64,000 nucleotides of DNA from Hexactinellida sp. DTS-2022 (lineage: Eukaryota > Porifera > Hexactinellida): the NCBI GenBank assembly GCA_028753945.1, contig JAPNXP010000002.1, forward strand, positions 3,410,001-3,474,000, read 5' to 3'. Shown here piece after piece: positions 10,604 to 22,222 of this stretch. How positions within the stretch are numbered: the first letter of the stretch is position 1; each line of letters starts with the position of its first letter. Below the pieces are notes generated by a model. The model ran no database searches and was not told the origin of the DNA. It saw only the letters and a program-made list of their open reading frames with translations. The position numbers were made by a program, and so were the translations under genes.

Positions 10604-10722
10604 AAATCCAAAATTGCAGCCAGTGCCGACGCATGTTCCTTTGGTGGCACTATATTTTGTTGTTGGTTTATTGATAGTGCCTCCAATGATGCAGGCTGTC
10701 GGCACAGCTGCAATTTTGGATT
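10604..10722 (+). mobile_element. palindromic MITE, copy 2
   Basis: ATCCAAAATTGCAGC at the left and GCTGCAATTTTGGAT at the right are perfect inverted ends. Inside, GTGCCGACGCATGTTCC and a matching region near GTCGGCAC extend the palindrome. The loop holds GGTGGCACTATATTTTG. It is colinear with the copy at 11935 in the second tandem unit. Confidence 0.8.
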
Positions 10723-11799
10723 TTTTTCGCCATGTCATCATCACTATGATGGTGTTAAATTATTTGAAAAAGGTGTTACAGAAGGCATCGAGCCTTAGAG
10801 TGGTGGAAGTTTCCATTTAGATCACTTAATTTTAAAGATATTCAAGTTTGAGTAGATTATAATAGCTGATGACTCAGCATTTTTTAGTGAGTGTTGGGTC
10901 ATCACCCAACATCAACTAACCCACTTTAAATATCGAATTAACAAAATTGTAAAAACACATTTTTTTGACGATGTCATCATCACCTGAAGGTGTATAAACC
11001 CATTTGTAGAGGTGTTACGTGACATAAGGACCAATTGATAAATTTAAAGTTTGTTTCTATCTTATATCATTTCTGAGATTAATGAAATTTAGATAATTAG
11101 TATAAATATTTAATTAATCTATTAATAATATAACACCAATATTATGTACATCAAAATAAATTAAGTTCAATTATTTGCAATAATTATTAATCTAAATTGA
11201 ATTTCACTATCATATTTGAATTCAACGCACTCGATAACCCCACTAATCTATTTGGAACCATCTCTATAAGTTAAACACAGAGCGAATTAATTAGAATTAA
11301 ATTTGTCATGTATCCATTGTGCAAGAATATTCTAAGCAGAAATAAATATAATCACATAATCTGTCGTTGTTATGGAATGTAGAATCTTAGTTTTCAATTA
11401 TAAAATAGAAGCCTACTCGATCTCACAAGTTGAATCACTACAATTATTGCAAGGTGAAACAATAGAATTAGATTTAACACTTTCAATTGAACTGGAGTGT
11501 TAGTAAACAAAGGAAACTTGCAACTCAATTGTGGCACAAACGAAACCCAATTTAAAAATTCGTGCACTGTGAAAAGGTGTAGAATTTAATTCTCTATCGA
11601 ATGCATATAAATTAAATATTCGCGCACTATTTATTGTTCTTTTTCAAATATTAAACAGGTGCAAATAAGTGTCCAAAAAAATGTAATAAAAAATCGTGAC
11701 CCAAGGTGCACATCTGTAACCCATGAGACACCCATCCTAAAAATTTGGGCTCTTAGTTGATAAAACTCTGATCTGTGGAGTGGCTACGGATAAATAATA

Positions 11800-11932
11800 A
11801 TAATAACTAACCAAGGCAGTAAGATTAGAACTGGGCCACTATACTATAGTATAGTCGGCACAGTAATAATATACCAAGGCAGTGATTACAATACTGGGCC
11901 ACTATACTATAGTATAGTCGGCACAGTAATAA
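11800..11932 (+). repeat. two tandem ~62-bp repeats around a perfect palindrome
   Basis: ACCAAGGCAGT, then ACTGGGCCACTATACTATAG, then TATAGTCGGCACAGTAAT occurs twice in tandem (about 11811-11870 and 11871-11932). An inverted third copy lies inside the pogo-like element at about 7963-8012. The core ACTATACTATAGTATAGT is self-complementary. These may be tiny fold-back MITEs; I could not fix a target duplication. Confidence 0.7.
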
Positions 11933-11934
11933 AA

Positions 11935-12050
11935 ATCCAAAATTGCAGCTGTGCCGACGCATGTTCCTTTGGTGACACTATATTTTGTTGGTGGTTTATT
12001 GATAGTGCCTCCATAGGAACATGCTCTCGGCACAGGCAGCAAATTTGGAT
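11935..12050 (+). mobile_element. palindromic MITE, copy 3
   Basis: Same family as 10604: ATCCAAAATTGCAGCTGTGC at the left and GGCACAGGCAGCAAATTTGG near the right. The right arm has lost part of the palindrome. It lies directly after the second ~62-bp repeat. Confidence 0.78.
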
Positions 12051-12256
12051 TATTTTTTTCGCCATGTCATCATCACTATGAAGGTGTTAAATTATTTCGA
12101 AAAGGTGTTTCAAAAGGCAACGACCCTTAGTGAGTTGAAAGTTTCGTTTTAGCTCACTTCATTTCAAAGATATTCAAGTTTCAGTTGAATATATTAAGTG
12201 ATGAGTCAGCATTTTTTATGTGAGTGTTGGGTCATCACCCAACACCAACCAACCCA

Positions 12257-12800
12257 TTTTCCAATTGGCTCATGATGAACGATTTACTCACTGGTTTACT
12301 ATTGATTGCATTATTTATTCATTGAGAGGGTAAAATCAGGGAAAGGTACTGAGGTGTGTTCCAAGTGCACCCACTGATTGTTATCAGCAGCCCTAAGGGA
12401 CCGATTTACATTTTGGTTAACAATTATTACAATATATGTAGAGGGTAATACAATAGTTTATTTGTTTAAGCTTATGTATTAAAACTCAATGATTTGTTTT
12501 TCTATATAAATTGTATTAGAGACTTGAGGAGCTATACATTCCATATGAATTAGAGTTGTGATGTAAGTACAACTATTCTAGAGCGTGAACAAGCGTGGTT
12601 AATACGAAGTCCACATGATAGGTAAACAATTTAATGAGTTTTCAGGTACCTACTTATTTCCTACTTTATATATAGTTGATAATTTCATTTAATAAACTAG
12701 TGAATTGAATTTAATAAAATAGAAAACAATATATATATACAATGAAAGTAATAAATAGAGAATAATAGATGAAATAGTATGAATAATAGTAGCTTCTATA
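12257..12800. other. unannotated AT-rich spacer
   Basis: No terminal repeats, domain or RNA motif seen. Confidence 0.45.
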
Positions 12801-12802
12801 TA

Positions 12803-13366
12803 CACTAGCCGGCCAAAAGTATTTGAACAGCATTAATTTGTATTTATACATTCAAGCTTCTATCAGCAGAATAGCATTGGTAGATGCATCAACACTGCTA
12901 TTTACAAAATACGATATGTGAAGTATAATAAAATAGCAATATTTTTGAATTTACATTTATATCGAGGTGTTTAACTCATTAACTATATAATTAGCTAATT
13001 AAATATATAATTTCTGATCATCAAGATGGAATGGGAATATACAAGTTTTGATTACAGATTTGAATTCCACATGGTCGAATTACTCTAGGTGGATAATTTC
13101 AAATGATTGCGTTTATTCTCTACTAGAATACAGCCACATTCCCATTTGTGCCACTTGTGCCACAAGTGGCACGTGGCATATACACTTATGCCACTTCATG
13201 GATATTAACTAAATCACGTGAATTAAAAATATTATTTAATTTATAACTATAGCAAGATATTTATAGTCATTTCAGAGTAATTTAACGAGCTTCTAATAAG
13301 TTAACAGACGATTATTGCAGTTTGCATTAAAACTCCAATTGTTCAAATACTTTTGGCTGGTTAGTG
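12803..13366. mobile_element. Tc1/mariner-like MITE, 564 bp
   Basis: Left end CACTAGCCGGCCAAAAGTAT and right end ending CTTTTGGCTGGTTAGTG are inverted repeats of about 27 bp with few mismatches (CACTARCCRGCCAAAAGTATTTG). TA lies on both sides (12801-12802, 13367-13368). The terminal sequence is of the well-known Tc1 'CCAAAAGTATTTGRACA' class. A short hairpin region GCCACTTGTGCCACAAGTGG lies near 13148-13190. It has no transposase. Confidence 0.9.
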
Positions 13367-13368
13367 TA

Positions 13369-13970
13369 CTATGTATCTTATTGATATCCATTCTTGGAAT
13401 ACTTAATTCACAAGTTTTTTTCTTTTAGACTGGCCGAAGGGGTATTTTGAGCAGCTCGTTTGGCAGAGGTTGGAATTCGGCTCTCATTGGAGTTGACGTC
13501 GCCCACGAATTAGTAAACAAGTCAACAAGGTCACTCCTGCTGACACGGTTGAAGTCTTTTTTTCAACTGTTGTAAATAATTCATCCTACATATTTCCTAG
13601 AAGTAGTTTGGTAATTTAAGGAGAAACAAAGTTAAATATGGCCAGTTTCTATTGTATGTCTCTATAAAGTTATTCAGAACACTCCAATTTTTTAATGGAG
13701 GAGACTGGAAGCACATAAAATGTCATTAAGAATTTACTCTGGAAGATTATATGGTGTATTCTTGTCAGGATAGATCAAAAAGTAATAAATGTAACCCCTA
13801 CATGGGGCAGAAAATGGACCATCAGCTATAAGTCCGTCAAATTCAATCATATTCCTTAACAAATTTGGATTTAGACCTATTAGAATGACTGTGAACATTT
13901 GAGAAACTAAATTCATAATTCTGCAAATTTTAATTTATTTGACCATATATGGTCATATGGATGCGTCACT
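13369..13970. other. spacer with one exon-like stretch
   Basis: Most of this span shows nothing. From about 13434, after TTTTTTTCTTTTAG (a plausible 3' splice site), a plus-strand frame reads about 48 codons to a TAA, beginning TGRRGILSSSFGRGW. It is less AT-rich than its surroundings. I recognise no family; it may be a lone exon or chance. Confidence 0.3.
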
Positions 13971-13974
13971 TTTG

Positions 13975-15005
13975 ATGACGGAGCTATTATTTATTAGTTC
14001 GTCAAAGAGGGGCATAAGTTGACTATTTGGTTCATTGGGAGCCGGGTTATATCGACATAAAATATCTACACTAGATAACATCGTAAAGCAGGGCCATAAT
14101 TTACTATTTGGTTTCAACAAAAACAGCTACACAATATTAGTTGAAAGGTAGGGGCATAAGTTGACTATTTTGGTTCAATGGAAGCCGGGAAATAGTGATA
14201 TGAAAAAGATATACCACATTGGTTATAGGCAAGGACATAGGTTGACTATTTTGGTTCATTGGGTGGCGGCAAATAATTACATGAAATAGCTACACAATAT
14301 TAATTCGTAAAAGAGGTGCATAATTTGACTATTTTGATTCAATAGGACCTCGGAAATTAGAAAATAAAATAGCTTATAATATTAGTTCTTTGGCAAGTGC
14401 ATAAGTTGACCATTATTGGTTCGATGGGGGGAGGAAATAAGAACATGAAATAGTATCCCGTTGTATCAGGGAAAACAGATTCACAATATTACTTCGCAAG
14501 GCAGGGGAGAAGCATAAATTACTTTTTGGTTCATTGGCACCCGGCAAATATGGCAATAAAAGAGCTACACAATTTAGTTCGTAAGAGCGGGCCATAAGTT
14601 GACAATTTGGTTCAATGGGACCGGGAAATAAGACAAAAAACAGTTACACTATATTAGTTCAAGGCAGGGGCATAAGTTGACTATTTTGGTTTAATGGATG
14701 CCGGTAAATATTGATATGAAAAAGGTACACCACATTAGTTATAGGCAGGGACATAGGTTGACTATTTTCGTTCATTATGGGGCGGCAAATAATTACATGA
14801 AATAGCTACACAATATTAGTTCGTAAAGCAAGGAGATAAGTTTACTATTTTGGTACAATGGGATTCAGGATATACGGATAAAAAAATAGCTACACAATAT
14901 TAGTTCAATGGCAGGGGCATAAGGTGACTATTTTGGTTCAATGTCAGCCAGGAAATAAGGAAGTGAAATAGATACATAATACTACTTCAAAGGCAGGAGA
15001 CCCGC
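13975..15005 (+). repeat. minisatellite, ~80-bp unit, about 13 diverged copies
   Basis: The consensus elements GCATAAGTTGACTATTTTGG, TTCAATGGGA-CCGG-AAATA and GCTACACAATATTAGTTCG recur in that order every ~75-85 bp across the span. Copies differ by many substitutions and small indels, so the array is old. The unit matches no other repeat in the window, and short frames in it are broken in each unit. Confidence 0.85.
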
Positions 15006-15312
15006 TTACTACTTGAGGCACTAGAGGGACAAATGAAAATTTGTCTCAGTAGAAAAGAATCGGATTGATTAAATATTTAGCCCCTAGTTAACTGACCCCC
15101 CGTTCTATTCAAACCTTATATAAGAATTTGTATATTCGAATTTCCTATATTATCCAGCTCATTATTAATTTAAGTATATAAATAAAATTTGTATATTTAT
15201 TAATATTTTATCAGACTCAACTATCGTTTTATATCAATATCCTTGTTCAACACCTCAATATTGATGGTAACTTCAATTAATGTAAATTTTAGTTTCTGAT
15301 ATTGATTAGCCT
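15006..15312. other. unannotated AT-rich spacer
   Basis: Nothing recognised apart from very AT-rich sequence. Confidence 0.45.
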
Positions 15313-16010
15313 TAACTTAAATTTGTTTTATATATTTAATATAGAGTCACAAATCAACAAGCAGTACCGTCCAGGCGGAGGAGCAGACTGTCCACATATT
15401 AAATTGTTTGCCTTAGCCACTTTGGTTAAACTAAATTTGTTTTATATATTTAATATAGAGTCACACATCAACAGGCAGTACCGTCCAGGCGGAGGAGCAG
15501 ACTGTCCACATAGTAAATTTTTTTCCTTAGCCACTTTGGTTTAACTAAAATTGGTTTATTTATTTAAACCAAAGTGTGCATAAGACAAGCAATTACTAAG
15601 TGAACACTCTGCTCTTATGCCTGGACGGTAAAGCCTGTTGATGTGTGTCTCTATATTAAATAAATTAAATAAATTTAAGTTAAACCAAAGTATGCTAAGA
15701 CAAACAATTTACTATGTGGACAGTCTGCTCCTCCGCCTGGACGGTAGTGCCTGTTGATGTGTTGCTCAATATTAAATAAATATAACAAATTAGGTTAATA
15801 TTGAGCCACACATCAACAGGAACTACAGTCCAGGCGGAGGAGCAGAGTGTTTACTTAGTATATTGCTTGTCTTAGCACACTTTGGTTTAAATAAATAAAC
15901 CAAATTTTAGTTAAACCAAAGTGGCTAAGGCAAACAATTTACTATGTGGGCAGTCTGCTCCTCCGCCTGGACGGTACTGCCTGTTGATGTATGACTCTAT
16001 ATTAAATATG
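15313..16010. repeat. six copies of a ~120-bp unit in alternating orientation
   Basis: The unit carries ATATTTAATATAGAGTCACA, then ATCAACAGGCAGTACCGTCC, AGGCGGAGGAGCAGACTGTC and CTTAGCCACTTTGGTT. Copies on the plus strand start near 15313, 15426 and 15793; copies on the minus strand lie at about 15551-15672, 15673-15790 and 15905-16010. The order is + + - - + -. Adjacent copies in opposite orientation can fold into several alternative hairpins. The first two direct copies happen to stay open for 80 codons, giving a duplicated peptide, which I treat as accidental. Confidence 0.85.
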
Positions 16011-16446
16011 TAAAGTAGGGACTATCATTGGAAAAATAAATGATATAAAAATAGGCCCAATAAAAATAACAGCCCTAGGCCCACAACACCCTAAGTCCGG
16101 CACTGATGAAGTTGCATCTTTAATAGTTTATTTAGAACTGAGGAAGTCGAGGGCTTCTTTGTTATTCATTTTAACTGCAAAATATATGATGTACTTATTA
16201 AGGTTAAATTACCCCACGTGAATGAAAGTTCTTGTATTAATCTGTAATTGTGAGAAATATATACCTATACGATACAAATCAATAAACCAAAAAGAAAATG
16301 TCCCTATCTAATATACTTTTAATTTTTTGTCGGTTTCAAAATTTGGCTAATACAAATCTCCCATAGGGCGATTTCCAAAAGTGGTGGTCGATATTATGCG
16401 GTAATTTGGCAATGCGGCCATCAATGTTTGTTATCAGAATCAATAT
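16011..16446. other. spacer with one possible transposon end
   Basis: Near 16070-16107 the complement reads CAGTGCCGGACTTAGGGTGT, which resembles a hAT-type end. I found no partner end or target duplication. The remainder shows nothing. Confidence 0.35.
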
Positions 16447-16925
16447 TTAAAGATTATAAGCGTACGGTGTAGGTAGACGGTTTACATATTTGAATTATGA
16501 GTTGGAATTTTTCTTTTCAGACCTTTTATCAAATTTAGCATAAAAAGATGACCTTTTTATTCATTTTTTGGTTTCAAAAGGTCGCAATATTGTTTATTTA
16601 GATCTTATCAAAATTCTAAACCACTCACCAACCGCCCATAACGATGATCTATCTGATAGATCACACAGTACAGGTCTTTAGCAAATAATGATCTTGCAAA
16701 CCACACACTTATCAGGTGGAGTCCGAAAAAATCCCCCTATGGGACTTTTGTATTTTCATAATACTGCAAGCCCAATAATTTCGAATTTATAGAAGATAAT
16801 TAGATTTCGTTTTCAGTTTCGATATAGCTATAATGTCTTCCATCATATATGTGAAATTCAAACTCCCACCTTCAAAACTAAATTCTTGTGTTTTTTTGGG
16901 TGAATCTGCCGTAATTTAACCTTAA
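16447..16925 (-). repeat. ~480-bp interspersed repeat, copy 2 (inverted)
   Basis: Reverse-complement copy of 4053-4528. TTAA lies at both ends (16447-16450 and 16922-16925), with the same TGATCTATCTGATAGATCA palindrome and the same terminal GCCGTAATTTAACCTTAA. Divergence is moderate with a few small indels. Confidence 0.78.
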
Positions 16926-17159
16926 TTAATTAATTTTCAATAGATGACCCAGTCGCGCCTCTTCGCGCATCTAGATTACTTTTTAATTTGAAGGTATCAT
17001 CATAACCTTTCATTTAAATGCAAAAACTAATTGCTCAAGATTTCTCTCAAAAGTTCTTGAACAATGTTGAAAATTCGTAAATGCGCCCTAATCATAAAAT
17101 TCTGGTCGGAATGTATGATAATTTAGTTTATATAAGATTTCATAATGCATTCATGTATA

Positions 17160-19127
17160 CAGTGTACCCCGCGTATCGGGGCACCTCCGTCCAATCGCTC
17201 AGCGCCCCGATACGAGGGAGTGCCCCTAACGCGGGGTTCTAAGAAAACTCCTATACGTTTGTTTAAAACAATTAAGTTAGCACCTACACAACAAATCATA
17301 CACATATAGTCAAAACCTAGAGTTAAGGCTGATATTTAAGCAGTACTACACATTACAATTTCACATTATACTTTACCTACACTAGGAGTCACAAATCTAT
17401 GATATTCACGGATTTTTTTAAAAAACTCTCCCGATTCCTCAGCACGAGTCACAAGCTTGAGTGGGTGAAGCCAGGGACTTCTTTAATATAGGGACTGTAA
17501 ACATCGTTTTACGGTAAAATTAGCGTAGGCCTAAAACAGTATTGTTACTTATTGATATCCCGTAATCCGCTAATGCTAGACACAGGAAATGTATTATTGT
17601 CGTATAGGAAGTCATATTTTGGGAGTCCAACGGTAATATTGGTTTATCGAAAATATTTGTGGAATGTAAGTTATGCGATTTTCACACCCTTCCATATATG
17701 GTAATATTGTTAAAATCTCGAGATTACTTAACTTTATACATATGAAATGTATCATTTTCGTACAGGAATTCATATTTTGGGAGTCTAACGGTCATATTGG
17801 TTTATCGAAAATATTTGTGGAATGTAAGTTATGCGATTCTCACACCTTTCCATATATGGTAATATTGTTAAAATCTCGAGATTAGTTAGTTTTATACATA
17901 TTAAATATATTATTGGCGAATGGGAAATGGGAATTCACATTTAGGGACTCAGTAGATCACATTGATTTACCTAAGGCGTTCCCATTAGCCTATATTATTA
18001 TTTTGGCACTCTCCACAGGAAGATTGCCCCGACCCTGTTTTGTAGTTTAGCTAATACTTACATATCAGATATCTGTCATTATGTTGTTTATTAAAAAACA
18101 ACAAGGCTGGATTCGGTTAACCGGTTACCGTTGCTGACATCGGTTAACGATTAGAGATTTTATTAACCAGTTAGCCGGTCTGTTGAATAACAGTAGAGTT
18201 ATTGGGAAATTAATGTATAAAGTATTATATCTTTTTGAATTTTATCAGAATATGTAGTCCTAAATCCATTTCTCATCACCATTTAATACATTTTATTGGT
18301 CAACATTGATTTAAATATAGATTTGAAAGAAACTTATCAAGATTTTTTAATAATGTAAGAATTAGCAAAACTACAAAACAGGGTCGGGGCAATCCTCCAG
18401 TAGAGAATGCCAAAATAATAATATAGGCTAAGGGGAACGCCTTAGGTAAATCAATGTGATCTACTGAGTCCCTAAATATTAATTCACATTTCCCATTCGC
18501 CAATAATATATTTAATATGTATAAAACTAACTAATCTCGAGATTTTAACAATATTACCATATATGGAAAGGTGTGAGAATCGCATAACTTACATTCCACA
18601 AATATTTTCGATAAACCAATATGACCGTTAGACTCCCAAAATATGAATTCCTTTACGAAAATGATACATTTCATATGTATAAAGTTAAGTAATCTCGAGA
18701 TTTTAACAATATTACCATATATGGAAGGGTGTAAAAATCGCATAACTTACATTCCACAAATATTTTCGATAAACCAATATTACCGTTGGACTCCCAAAAT
18801 ATGACTTCCTATACGACAATAATACATTTCCTGTGTCTAGCATTAGCGGATTACGGGATATCAGTAAGTAACAATACTGTTTTAGGCCTACGCTAATTTT
18901 ACCGTAAAACGAAGTTTACAGTTTCTATATTAGAGAAGTCCCTGGTGACGCTTACCGGCCATTACAAAGAATACTAAGCTGCTCTAATGTAAAAAAGCAT
19001 GTTACTCAAGAGAAATAATCTTCGGTGGAGTGCCCCGATAAGTGAATGGCGCCCCGATACGCGGGGTTATTTTTAATGAGAAAAACCAAATTCCCAACCG
19101 ACTGCCCCGTTACGCGGGGTTCCACTG
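17160..19127. mobile_element. pogo/Tigger-like fold-back element with 593-bp internal palindrome arms
   Basis: Ends CAGTGTACCCCGCGTATCGG (17160) and the complement of CAGTGGAACCCCGCGTAACG (19127) are flanked by TA on both sides. The subterminal regions carry several ACCCCG/CGGGGC iterations. The interior is a giant inverted repeat: 17471-18063 pairs with 18352-18945, leaving a ~290-bp loop. Each arm contains two tandem ~158-bp units (core GGTTTATCGAAAATATTTGT). The arms are nearly identical, so the palindrome is fairly young or is kept similar by conversion. No transposase gene; any movement would need a related pogo enzyme in trans. Confidence 0.85.
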
Positions 19128-19413
19128 TATTGATTTCAGCACATGCCATAGACGATGAAACGTCGTTATAAAGCTAACTTGAATATTTAATTAACATTAT
19201 ATAATTTGATCGACTTTGATACTGCAAATCTGAAACCACAAAAAAAGATTTTTAAATTGTTTTCGAATATATCTCAGCACAATAAATTGGACTTTTAGGT
19301 TTTAATTTATGCTGAAAACGATGGCATAAATATAGAGTCAACCTGAGGTATTTTACAAATGCTCTATTTCCACTTGTTTGCCCACAGTGGGGCATAGGCT
19401 ATGACGAAGGGCT
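19128..19413. other. unannotated spacer
   Basis: Under 300 bp between two elements; nothing recognised. Confidence 0.4.
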
Positions 19414-20674
19414 TCAAGGTTTGTAGTCTAGTAAATGTGTAGATTGAGGGACCAGTGTAGCCATGGCGCGAAGGATGTCACAGATTCTCTTGTAAAAACG
19501 TTTTTCGAGCACGTCTACGAACAACTTGATCACCTTGTCAAACACCTCTTCTTTGTAGTCCCTGCGTGTCCAAGTGTGCTGGTTGGCGTCGGACCTACAT
19601 TGTCGGCGTCGAATCTGAAGAGGAGCAGCAATGTCGTGTGCCTCAGTGAGTGCGGTTTCAGTCGTCCATATCTCGTCGAACAACTCTTGGGTTGAAAGAG
19701 CATCCTTCAGTGCAGTGACGAGCTCAACAACAGCCGTGCTTGTGTCCATTTCTGTACTCTGCATGGAGTTTTCCGCCACACTACATTTCCGGAGGACATT
19801 CTGAAATAGAACAAGAGACACCATGAAGTCGGTATCGATGAATCCTACGATTGTATGAGCAGCAGCCTGTCTATCTCTGTAGTCGTCGTCTGCAAAGTGC
19901 TCCACAGTCGCGATGATGCTTCCCAGAGTGGCGACGACGGCGTCACACGCTCAGCTTGGCAGTACCATCTCGTCTTGGACAGAAATGCAGCTCCTTTAGG
20001 GTCAACGCTTTGCCGTCTCCTGTGTTCTCTCGCAGATTCTGCTGTACAGCCTGGAAGTAGTCGTGGGGAAAACTGGCGGAGAAAAACTTATAGAGCGTCT
20101 GCATGTGCTCGAAAAACCAGGTAGCCCTATCATACGATACACGCAAGCGACGACTACCAAGTTCAAACGATGGGCCCAGCAATGTACCCGAGTCCACGCC
20201 CATTCCTTCCAGTTGTTCCTTCAGAACGGCCATGACCGAACGACTTTCCAAGCCGTCTGCGTTCACGAAGTTGTAGAAGTCTTCATGGAGTACCCCACGA
20301 TCGACGTTGCGCAGGCATATGGAAATTTGCTGTTTCTTTACAACATCCTTTGTCTCGTCACACAAAATAGCGAAGAATTTTGCAGACTTCAGGTTGGCAA
20401 AGATGTCGTCACGTACACACTTGGAGAGGAAATATAGCAGCTGATCCTGGATAGAATGGTGGGTCGTGACCTTCGTTATATAAGGCCTTACTACTGAGGA
20501 GATTTTGCTGGACCATGGATTACTTAAAGTCCATTGATTATTAGCTGTTATATCTTTATCTTGATAGCTAGTAATGACAACCTTGAGAAATTCATTATAA
20601 TTATAGAGGAAGTTAATTAAGAACATGATATCAAGGCATACATAACACACTTTAGAATTGTGATATATCACCAT
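19414..20674 (-). pseudogene. hAT transposase remnant (DUF4371 / ZMYM-like)
   Basis: Two minus-strand frames form one damaged hAT transposase. The upstream frame (20674-19943, from an ATG) holds the DUF4371 hallmark FFAILCDETKDVVKKQQISI, then HEDFYNFVNADGL. The downstream frame (to 19414) begins near 19935 with DAVVATLGSIIATVEHFADD and runs through FMVSLVLFQNVLRKC, typical of the middle of these proteins. A frameshift near 19940 separates them. The expected 'DGAANM' segment is missing between GVDSGTLLGPSFE and WFFEHMQTLYKFFS, implying an internal deletion. The C-terminal hATC dimerisation region is absent. The DNA is noticeably richer in G+C than its surroundings, as coding sequence would be. 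Confidence 0.85.
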
Positions 20675-21020
20675 TTGATTACGTAATCGCTATTTTTCGT
20701 GGGAATTATCGTGTTTTTATAGCCATCTTTTAACATAGTCAAACGCCCTGTAAATGTTCAAAATTGGAACATGAGGATGTCCATGACTAGTTGAATGAAA
20801 TATATCTAATTTATAAATGGAATGTTGACACATTCCTCGGTTGCCAGGGAAATTCATATTTCCTATAATGAGCCTTAACTCAAAAACTATCAATTTTATG
20901 TAAACTGTGCTAATACTGATCTATCCGCAAAGGGTAACTTCCTATTAATTGATGATACATTTTCTAGGCCAAACTTCAATATTCTTTGAAATAATGGGAT
21001 TATTACCAGATAAAAAATTA
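20440..21020. repeat. hAT 5' region shared with the fold-back element arms
   Basis: This ~580 bp, upstream of and overlapping the start of the hAT frame, is homologous to 23690-24235 and to the inverted arm at 24245-24780. Shared landmarks are CCATGGATTACTTAAAGT, TGTTCAAAATTGGAACATG, GAATGTTGACACATTCCTCG and TAACTCAAAAACTAT. It ties the fold-back at 23324 to this hAT family. Confidence 0.8.
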
Positions 21021-21719
21021 GTGCAAATAATCTCATTATCTCATTATATTAAGGCCAGTTTATACATTTAATTCTAGGATAAACTAAGCTTTTATTGTCA
21101 TTATTTGGGTTGTGTATGGGGTAATCAACCATTGCGAGTACATTGGAACCACTTTTTGGAATCTCAAATTTGTTGTTAAGCTTTTTAGGCGACAATTAAT
21201 GATGACGGTAACAATTTATAACAACAATATAACAATTAAGGCTCGAGTCGCGAGTTCAAAAAAATCTTTCTACTCATATCCATAGTTATATCAGTTTAAG
21301 CCTTCTCTATACTGATTACAAATCCACCATCAAAATTGAATTCAAAGAATATTCGCTCGAGTGATTGAGTATAATTAAAATTACGTAATTCTACATTCCT
21401 ATATTGACTGAAAATATGTGCGCCTATTTTACTCCAAAACCACAGAAGTTTAAGCGCTTATAGAGCTTAATATATTCAATAGATATATTAGTGAATACAT
21501 CCAAGCTATTTCCTCTTCAGTTTTCGTGCTTACGATATATTTATTAGTCATATACTGAAACATAGGTAATGATTTCATGATTATTTGGCATTTTTTTGAT
21601 TCAAAATATTACAACAATTCTTTAGATCTATTTGCAACGTTAGAAACAGCTTGGATGTATCTACTAGCATACTCTTAAATATTCTCAAAACTTAATTCAT
21701 CTTAAAATTCAACAATTGT
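21021..21719. other. unannotated AT-rich spacer
   Basis: Nothing recognised on either strand. Confidence 0.45.
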
Positions 21720-22222
21720 TGAGTACGACGCACGTTCTTACTGAGAATAATAGTAATCAGTGTATATAATCGTGTAGAAGTAAATAGAACTAACAACTAA
21801 GTGCTGTAAACTACACTAAAATAATAATGGATGAACTAAGCTAACTAACTAATGTCAACGTCTATGGTTGGACAACAAACTCCTAACATCTCCCCTTTCA
21901 TTTGTGTCGGAAATCTTCTTTTCCTGCAGGTGAAGAATTACCCGAGCCCGCCCATGGGCGTTGCCTTTCTTATCCGCGTAGGATAGCGGGGAGATTCAAT
22001 TTCCCTTTCATCTTCTTCTGGAGTAACCGTGCTTCTAGTGCTTTCGTCTGCGCAATCCGAATTGGGAATTTCTCGTTCTTCTCCATCATCAGAGGCAACC
22101 TGTTCTCTTGTCTCCGTTCGAGGTCTTGTCCAATATCTTTTTCCATGCTGTCGGAAGCGATACGTTCTGTCCCTTCCTGGACAGTGTACTTTTGTAGAGG
22201 AAGGATTACTTACTTCTCTCAT
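21720..22222 (-). mobile_element. LTR retrotransposon fossil, 3' end (Gypsy-like, tentative)
   Basis: On the minus strand, the tail of a polyprotein with the basic YPTRIRKA motif common at the C-terminus of LTR-retrotransposon Pol is followed by a purine-rich tract (AAAGGGGAGA). After it comes a putative short LTR running from TGTTAGGAG near 21890 to about 21720, ending in CA. Only this end is present; the rest of the element is not visible and the copy is broken and old-looking. The family assignment rests on the tail motif and layout only. Confidence 0.55.

Larger units (their letters stand above)
7374..12256. repeat. large tandem duplication (1.2-1.3 kb units), first unit split by a transposon
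   Basis: Unit 1 is 7374-7548 plus 9898-10926; unit 2 is 10927-12256. Both begin with TAAATATCGAATTAACAAAA and end with the palindromic GTGTTGGGTCATCACCCAAC. They share long colinear blocks such as AACACCAATATTATGTACAT at 9928 and 11130. Both units contain a ~118-bp palindromic MITE at the same relative place (10604 and 11935), so that insertion predates the duplication. The pogo-like element in unit 1 came later. Unit 2 alone holds two extra copies of a ~62-bp repeat. The unit has no gene. The terminal hairpin recalls Helitron 3' ends, but the flanking bases do not settle it. Confidence 0.75.

Noticed and set aside
7374-12256. Helitron identity for the 1.2-1.3 kb tandem units
   Set aside because: A GC-containing hairpin lies near the 3' end of each unit, but the CTRR terminus is present in only one unit and there is no convincing 5' TC end or A/T insertion context.
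15302-15544. 80-aa frame with a duplicated peptide (QYRPGGGADCPH)
   Set aside because: It is produced by two direct copies of a 120-bp non-coding unit. The other four copies, including inverted ones, do not keep the frame.
19943-20674. hAT DUF4371 frame as a domesticated ZMYM-like host gene
   Set aside because: Frameshift, internal deletion at the DGA region and missing C-terminus, next to repeats shared with a fold-back transposon, point to a dead transposon copy.
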